Origin: Chitinophaga sancti
GTDB lineage: Bacteria; Bacteroidota; Bacteroidia; Chitinophagales; Chitinophagaceae
DNA: 64,000 nucleotides
Assembly: GCF_034424315.1 (NCBI RefSeq)
Contig: NZ_CP139972.1
Span: forward strand, 1,302,001 to 1,366,000
Direction of reading: 5' to 3'
Shown here: one piece after another, positions 59,624 to 64,000 of the stretch
How the letters are laid out: the number at the start of each line of letters is the position of its first letter
Position numbering within the stretch: position 1 is the stretch's first letter
Notes under the pieces: generated by a model
Told to the model about the DNA's origin: nothing
Seen by the model: the letters and a program-made list of their open reading frames with translations, nothing else
Database searches by the model: none
Program-made: the position numbers and the translations under genes

Positions 59624-61306
59624 TCAATACCGGTAAAAACTCACCTTCTGAATCTCCCAATTGTGCGAAGGAATCCGGATATGCCTTCCCTGGTGTGTCT
59701 GATCACCATTCAACCTCCGGCCAGGCCGCCATTGACCATTATCAAACACCCCTTCCTCTGCCTGTAATATCCCTGCATTCTTCACCGTCAGGACAATCCC
59801 GGTACCGGCAACTATAAAGTCATCCTCCCCCGTCTGGATAATCATCCCACCACTCAGTGGCCACTCCTTAAACGCCGTCCAGCCAAGGCTGGCTTCATGC
59901 GAGACCGTAAAGGTATATTTGCCCATTTGGATTTCCTGGGGGATACTGCTGTCAGGTAGGATGCCTTCCATCGGGTACTTATAGAGTAATGGCCCTAATT
60001 GCTCCAGCAATTTATAGCTTTCCCCAAGCGGTTCTTCGGCTGCATGGTCTGTAGATTCAAATGAGAATGGAGAAAAACCAATTGCTTTATAATGCCCCAC
60101 AGCGTAAAGGACTTTCACCGCATCCGAAGGCTCGAATCGTATTTCAGGAATGAATAATGGGTTATGCTGTCTTGTATACAAATCATTATATTCCCTGAAA
60201 AAAGGGTTATAAAAATCAGGAGATAATATATCTATATTCGGCGCAGCTGCCTGCCAGATATCCATCAGGTGAGGCAAGGGGCCGCCTGAGGGATAGGCAC
60301 CTGGTTGTACATGCCTGTAATTCAATGCAGCATTGACAAAAAATGGCAAAGGAGATACCGGCTTACTCCCAAAAGCTACCTGACCGGAATCTGCTCCCTT
60401 CTTCCCAAATGCTACCTGACCAGAATCTACTTCCTTACTCCCAAAAGCCACCTGACTACCACTCCCCATATACACCTCCCTCCCCGCACCTGCCACCCGA
60501 TTCGCATACACCGCATAATACCACGCCTGAAACAACTCCTCCGTAGCCATACTTTTACCAAATACCGTCTCCCAGCTACCAGCCATCTTATACCCCTGCC
60601 CGCCCCAGTGCAGGCGCAGTTCCGGCACCAGCGAATCCTTGTGAGAGATCAGATAACGCATCAGTGCATCCGGTACCTGACCCGCATACGCCTCATTAGC
60701 CGCCGCCGTATATTCCCTTGGCGCACCCAGCATCCCGATTTCATTCTCCACCTGTATCATCAAAACAGTTCGTTCCTTTGCATCCAGCTGCTTTACATGC
60801 CTCATCAACGCTGCAAATGCACGGATATCTGCCTGCACATTATTCTCCTCAAAAGCAGAAAGGATTTCAAGCTCCGCACCCGCCCTGGGAAAACGTTTTA
60901 TATCCTTTTTCACCCACGCCGGGGCATAACAACTCATGCTGTTTTTCCAGGAGCCAAACCATAATAATACCAGGTGTAAATCGTTTGCCCTTGCCTGATA
61001 GATCAGGCTATCCACCAGCATAAAATCAAAGTTCCCTTCAGCAGGTTCTAACAGTTCCCAATAGACTGGAACGAGAACCGTATTGAAATGCATGGCCTTT
61101 GCCTTTGTCCAGATTGCAGACATATAGGAAAGACTGGATGCACTGCTGTTGCCCACTTCGCCGGCAAGAACCGGCAATACGGGAAGGTCCGGGATTGAAT
61201 AACTTTTAACTCCGCCACCCTCCTTCTCCCCGTGCATCAGCAAAGCCTGCGCTTTGCCGATACAAGGAAGAAAACTAAACATCAACATCAACAAAAACTT
61301 AACCAT
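59624..61306 (-). CDS. GH35-like beta-galactosidase (DUF5597 type)
   Basis: 560 residues with a signal peptide (MVKFLLMLMFSFLPCIGKAQ). The TIM-barrel features of GH35/GH42-like enzymes are seen: FNTVLVPVYWELLEPAEGNFDF, LHLVLLWFGSWKNSMSCYAPAWVKKD, acid/base Glu189 in IQVENEIG and nucleophile Glu388 in FIPEIRFEP. The C-terminal part fits DUF5597. A 12-residue repeat (QVAFGSKEVDSG three times, residues 285-315) is inserted in the barrel. Its ATG overlaps the SusD stop (TGATG), making it the third gene of a SusC-SusD-hydrolase operon. Confidence 0.88.
   Translation of the reverse strand: MVKFLLMLMFSFLPCIGKAQALLMHGEKEGGGVKSYSIPDLPVLPVLAGEVGNSSASSLSYMSAIWTKAKAMHFNTVLVPVYWELLEPAEGNFDFMLVDSLIYQARANDLHLVLLWFGSWKNSMSCYAPAWVKKDIKRFPRAGAELEILSAFEENNVQADIRAFAALMRHVKQLDAKERTVLMIQVENEIGMLGAPREYTAAANEAYAGQVPDALMRYLISHKDSLVPELRLHWGGQGYKMAGSWETVFGKSMATEELFQAWYYAVYANRVAGAGREVYMGSGSQVAFGSKEVDSGQVAFGKKGADSGQVAFGSKPVSPLPFFVNAALNYRHVQPGAYPSGGPLPHLMDIWQAAAPNIDILSPDFYNPFFREYNDLYTRQHNPLFIPEIRFEPSDAVKVLYAVGHYKAIGFSPFSFESTDHAAEEPLGESYKLLEQLGPLLYKYPMEGILPDSSIPQEIQMGKYTFTVSHEASLGWTAFKEWPLSGGMIIQTGEDDFIVAGTGIVLTVKNAGILQAEEGVFDNGQWRPGRRLNGDQTHQGRHIRIPSHNWEIQKVSFYRY
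60363..60459 (-). repeat. In-frame 36-bp repeat inside the GH35-like gene
   Basis: Three units starting at 60363, 60399 and 60435 (plus-strand coordinates) encode QVAFGSKEVDSG, QVAFGKKGADSG and QVAFGSKPV. They sit between YANRVAGAGREVYMG and PLPFFVNAAL, in a surface loop by position. The insert is in frame and free of stops. Confidence 0.9.
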
Positions 61307-62856
61307 CAGTACCCTGGATTTTGTGCCGCAATCCCACCACTTGCCAGTGAAGGATTATTATCAATTTCTGCCTGTGGAATCGGCAATAACTCATCCCTGC
61401 CTTTCCTGAAATAACTAATCGGGTCCGTTGTAAAATATCCCATCTTCCGCCACCTTAATATATCCCTGTTCCGCACCTCTTCATCGCCCAGTTCCACCGT
61501 TCTTTCATGCATGATCGCCTTTGTCACCTGCTCCTTTGACCCCACCGGGAACTGCGCTGTCGGGTAATGTGGCATGGCCACCGTAGGCCGGTCTCTTACC
61601 TGGTTCAAATACGTCACCGCTCCTGCCTGATCCCCTGTTTCATTCGCACATTCTGCCAGCATCAATAACACATCTGCATAGCGAATGATCCGCTGGTTAT
61701 TTCCACCGGGATGGTAAGATGCCGTTGACAGACTTTGCTTATAAATGATCATAAACTTGCGCCAGCTGATCTTTTTGGTCACACCATTTACGGTCGATGA
61801 GTTACCGTTTTGCATAGCATCCGTCAGCACATCAGCATCGTTGTTAAAGTGATCGCCCGCTTCGTAGACCGTCCATTTATAACGGGGATCTGTTTTGGCC
61901 GCACCCGCAGCGCTGTTTTCAAACTCATTCAGGAATTTATTGGATGGGATCAGGTTGCGCCAGGCCACCGGACTATATTCCTGGTTACGGATCGTAGACT
62001 GTGAATTGCCGGCGCCATCGCCTGTGCCGCCCCAGTCAAATGAATTGTCACCCTTGTCTACAAAGACGGCTTCCCAGATAGATTCTGCGTTGAATTCCGT
62101 TTCTTCCAGGAAATTGTCATTATAGTTATCTACGAGGCGATACAGGCTTGAATTTACGATCTTCAATAAGGCCGTTTTCGCAGCGGCGTAATCTCCCTTT
62201 TGCATGTAAACCCTGCCCAGCATGGCATTGGCAGCGCCGGAAGTAATTTTCCCCTGATCGGCAGCTGAGTAGGAAGCATTCAAGGTACCCGCTGCATCTG
62301 TGAGGTCTTTGATGATCTGATCGTATACCGCGGTTTCTGCGGCACGTGGCTGGAACTGGTTAGACTGGCTCACCGCCTTTGTGTACACGGGTACCGGACC
62401 CCAGAGAGTTAGGAGTTCGAAATAAGCCCATGCCCGGAAGAACTTTGCCTGGGCCACACACTGGTCACGTACAGCATCGTTATCAGTCACATTTGGCGCA
62501 CTGCCAATGACGGTATTAGCACGATGAATAACGATATACAGGCCCTGCCATACCGCACTCATAACCGCATTATCGGCTGTGGTAGCGCCATTCAGGATCT
62601 GCCCGCGGGGCACTTCCAGCTGACCGCCACCGGAGGAAACGTCATCACTGCGCAGGTCGTGCACAAAAAACCACTCACGGCCAATGAGGGTGCTGGCGTG
62701 GAAGGTGGAATAGATAGCATTGGTGCCACTTTGGAGTTCTGCGCTGTTTTTAAAATAATTATCGAGCGTGGCGTAACCCGGATTGGTTTTGTCAAGGTCC
62801 TTGGTACAGCCTATGCCGCCGAGAAGCAGGAAGGCGATGAATATGTACTTATACAT
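61306..62856 (-). CDS. SusD/RagB family outer membrane lipoprotein
   Basis: 516 residues. The leader MYKYIFIAFLLLGGIGCTK has a lipobox Cys17. SusD features: LDKTNPGYATLDNYFKNSAELQSGTNAIYSTF, AQAKFFRAWAYFELLTLWGPVPVYTKAV, IRYADVLLMLAECANETGDQAGAVTYLNQVRDRP, and IMHERTVELGDEEVRNRDILRWRKMGYF with the ending LLPIPQAEIDNNPSL. It pairs with the SusC gene 39 bp upstream. The last base of its TGA is the first base of the hydrolase ATG, so the genes are coupled. Confidence 0.95.
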   Translation of the reverse strand: MYKYIFIAFLLLGGIGCTKDLDKTNPGYATLDNYFKNSAELQSGTNAIYSTFHASTLIGREWFFVHDLRSDDVSSGGGQLEVPRGQILNGATTADNAVMSAVWQGLYIVIHRANTVIGSAPNVTDNDAVRDQCVAQAKFFRAWAYFELLTLWGPVPVYTKAVSQSNQFQPRAAETAVYDQIIKDLTDAAGTLNASYSAADQGKITSGAANAMLGRVYMQKGDYAAAKTALLKIVNSSLYRLVDNYNDNFLEETEFNAESIWEAVFVDKGDNSFDWGGTGDGAGNSQSTIRNQEYSPVAWRNLIPSNKFLNEFENSAAGAAKTDPRYKWTVYEAGDHFNNDADVLTDAMQNGNSSTVNGVTKKISWRKFMIIYKQSLSTASYHPGGNNQRIIRYADVLLMLAECANETGDQAGAVTYLNQVRDRPTVAMPHYPTAQFPVGSKEQVTKAIMHERTVELGDEEVRNRDILRWRKMGYFTTDPISYFRKGRDELLPIPQAEIDNNPSLASGGIAAQNPGY

Positions 62857-62895
62857 GTTTTTTGAATTTTAATACCGATTCAGAATTATTTATTA

Positions 62896-64000
62896 TCAAA
62901 ACCCTACCTGCAATCCCAGCTGGAATGAGCGTGCCGCCGGATACTGCCCATAGTCAATCCCATTCGTCAGCGTAGTATTCTTAGACCCGATCTCAGGATC
63001 CCAACCCTTATACTTCGTAAAGGTGAGCAGGTTCTGAGATGCGAGGTATACCCTGATACTATGGATATTCCGAACGGAATAATTACGCAGGGAATACCCG
63101 ATGATCAGGCTTTTTAAACGCAAATAAGAACCACTTTCAATCCAGCGATCAGACACGCGGAGGTTAGTATTCGGGTCACCACTGATGGCCCTTGGAATAT
63201 CTGTATTGGTATGCTCCGGCGTCCATGCATTCAGCACCTCGGTACCTGCACCAAAGAGACGGGCCATACCTTCGCGCAGCACACGGGTACCGTTGAAAAT
63301 CTTATTTCCCTGCACCCCCTGGAAGAAGAGCGAGAGATCGAAGTTGTGGTAGCTGGCATTATAAGCCAGGGAGTAGGTATATTTCGGAATGTAAGAACCC
63401 AGGAAGGTGCGGTCTGCAGAGGTGATGGCACCATCGCCGTTCAGGTCTTTGAAGCGGATATCACCGGCTGCGGTACTCTTGGCGGGGTCCGTACCGGGGA
63501 GTTGCACGGCGGCCTTTGCCACCTCGGCCTGGGTCTGGAAGATGCCGTCAGTGACATATCCATAGAAGGATTGAATGGGCTGTCCGGCTACGGTGCGGGT
63601 CATATTACCGTTGCCGAAATCAGCATCAGATCCTGCGTCGATGGTTGCGTTAGGTGTATTTAATGCCAGGATTTTGTTCCTGATAAAACCGATGTTGCCC
63701 GTCACGCTCCACATGAACTTCGTCTGTTTTTGGTTATACCCTACCTGCAGGTCCACGCCTGTATTCTTCATACTGGCAGCATTGAGCTGAGAGCCGGCGC
63801 CACCATAACCGAAACTGAGGGGGGTAGGAATGGTCAGGATCAGGTTATCTGTCAGGCGGCGGTACCATTCTGCGGTGAAGGTGATCTTGTTATCGAAGAG
63901 ACCTAAATCCAGGCCTACATTGACCTGTTTGGTCTTTTCCCATTCCAGGTTGGCGCTGGCCAATTGGTTGTAATAAGAGGCGTTGCCGATTGGGATGGTA
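62896..64000 (-). CDS. SusC/RagA outer membrane protein, C-terminal part (cut by window edge)
   Basis: The frame is open to base 64000, so only about the last 368 codons are seen. They show the end of a TonB-dependent barrel: LEWEKTKQVNVGLDLGLFDNKITFTAEWYRRLTDNLIL, the SusC motif GDIRFKDLNGDGAITSADRTFLGSYIPKYTYSLA, SGSYLRLKSLIIGYSLRNY, and the terminal RSFQLGLQVGF. It is the importer of the SusC-SusD-GH35 operon, which faces the GH115/GH43 genes and may share their hemicellulose substrate. Confidence 0.94.
   Translation of the reverse strand, partial: TIPIGNASYYNQLASANLEWEKTKQVNVGLDLGLFDNKITFTAEWYRRLTDNLILTIPTPLSFGYGGAGSQLNAASMKNTGVDLQVGYNQKQTKFMWSVTGNIGFIRNKILALNTPNATIDAGSDADFGNGNMTRTVAGQPIQSFYGYVTDGIFQTQAEVAKAAVQLPGTDPAKSTAAGDIRFKDLNGDGAITSADRTFLGSYIPKYTYSLAYNASYHNFDLSLFFQGVQGNKIFNGTRVLREGMARLFGAGTEVLNAWTPEHTNTDIPRAISGDPNTNLRVSDRWIESGSYLRLKSLIIGYSLRNYSVRNIHSIRVYLASQNLLTFTKYKGWDPEIGSKNTTLTNGIDYGQYPAARSFQLGLQVGF

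Noticed and set aside
59624..60964. Proline-rich plus-strand frames opposite the GH35-like gene
   Set aside because: Antisense to a gene with clear catalytic motifs; no promoter or protein-like features.

Overview
The window looks like a chromosome segment of a Bacteroidota, most likely a Chitinophaga-like member of the Chitinophagaceae. The reasons are three SusC/SusD pairs (one cut by the right edge), an ECF sigma/FecR anti-sigma pair in front of one of them, LytS/LytTR signalling, secreted glycoside hydrolases (GH2, GH115, GH43, GH35-like), and several upstream regions carrying the Bacteroidota -7 promoter element TAnnTTTG. I see no transposase, integrase, tRNA, rRNA or CRISPR array.

Layout. 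1-6.2 kb: end of a DUF1266 gene, a DUF6717-like gene, a CBS-domain site-2 protease, a secreted TIM-barrel epimerase, an SDR, and an alpha/beta hydrolase divergent from an HxlR regulator. 6.2-11.2 kb (minus): adhE, a protein with a kinase-like motif set, and an OFA-type transporter in one probable operon. 11.3-14.6 kb: a PAP2 phosphatase, a UGT/MGT-like glycosyltransferase, and a divergent SRPBCC/ArsR pair with twin operators. 14.6-23.3 kb: a LytS/LytR two-component system followed by a DUF2147 protein and a TolC-adaptor-permease-ATPase exporter with a DUF6268 protein. A 21-bp-spaced direct repeat occurs both before lytS and before the DUF2147/exporter genes, so the system probably controls itself and the exporter. 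23.7-31.7 kb: AraC/SDR pairs, a GAF-AAA+ enhancer-binding protein convergent with a ring-cleaving-dioxygenase-like VOC protein, and small hypotheticals. 31.7-38.1 kb: GH2, a YhbP-like flavin protein with a ubiX-like gene fragment behind it, an OmpR/HK pair, a half-size EamA transporter, and a NarL-type regulator lacking the phospho-acceptor Asp. 38.4-43.7 kb: SusC/D and a lipocalin. 44-52.2 kb: ECF sigma, FecR, STN-SusC, SusD and a TlpA-like thioredoxin. 52.5-64 kb: a TPR protein behind twin palindromic operators, an AraC regulator, and a probable glucuronoxylan locus (GH115, GH43) facing a SusC-SusD-GH35 operon.

The most unusual feature is architectural. Many gaps between genes are filled with tandem repeats whose founding unit is the end of the neighbouring gene or a whole operon junction. 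The clearest is the lytS/lytR junction, copied about nine times as 79-87 bp units. Each unit holds the last ~30 bp of the kinase gene and the first ~45 bp of the regulator gene, and each encodes a closed 18-24 codon mini-ORF. The same design appears at the tolC/adaptor junction (~110 bp, four extra copies) and the DUF1266/DUF6717 junction (83-90 bp). Units seeded by a gene's 3' end follow the DUF6717, alpha/beta hydrolase, HxlR, PAP2, DUF6268, 30.6-kb hypothetical and GH115 genes. In-frame tandem repeats also interrupt the GH115 and GH35 enzymes. All functional statements are read from the sequence by eye; no database search was run.
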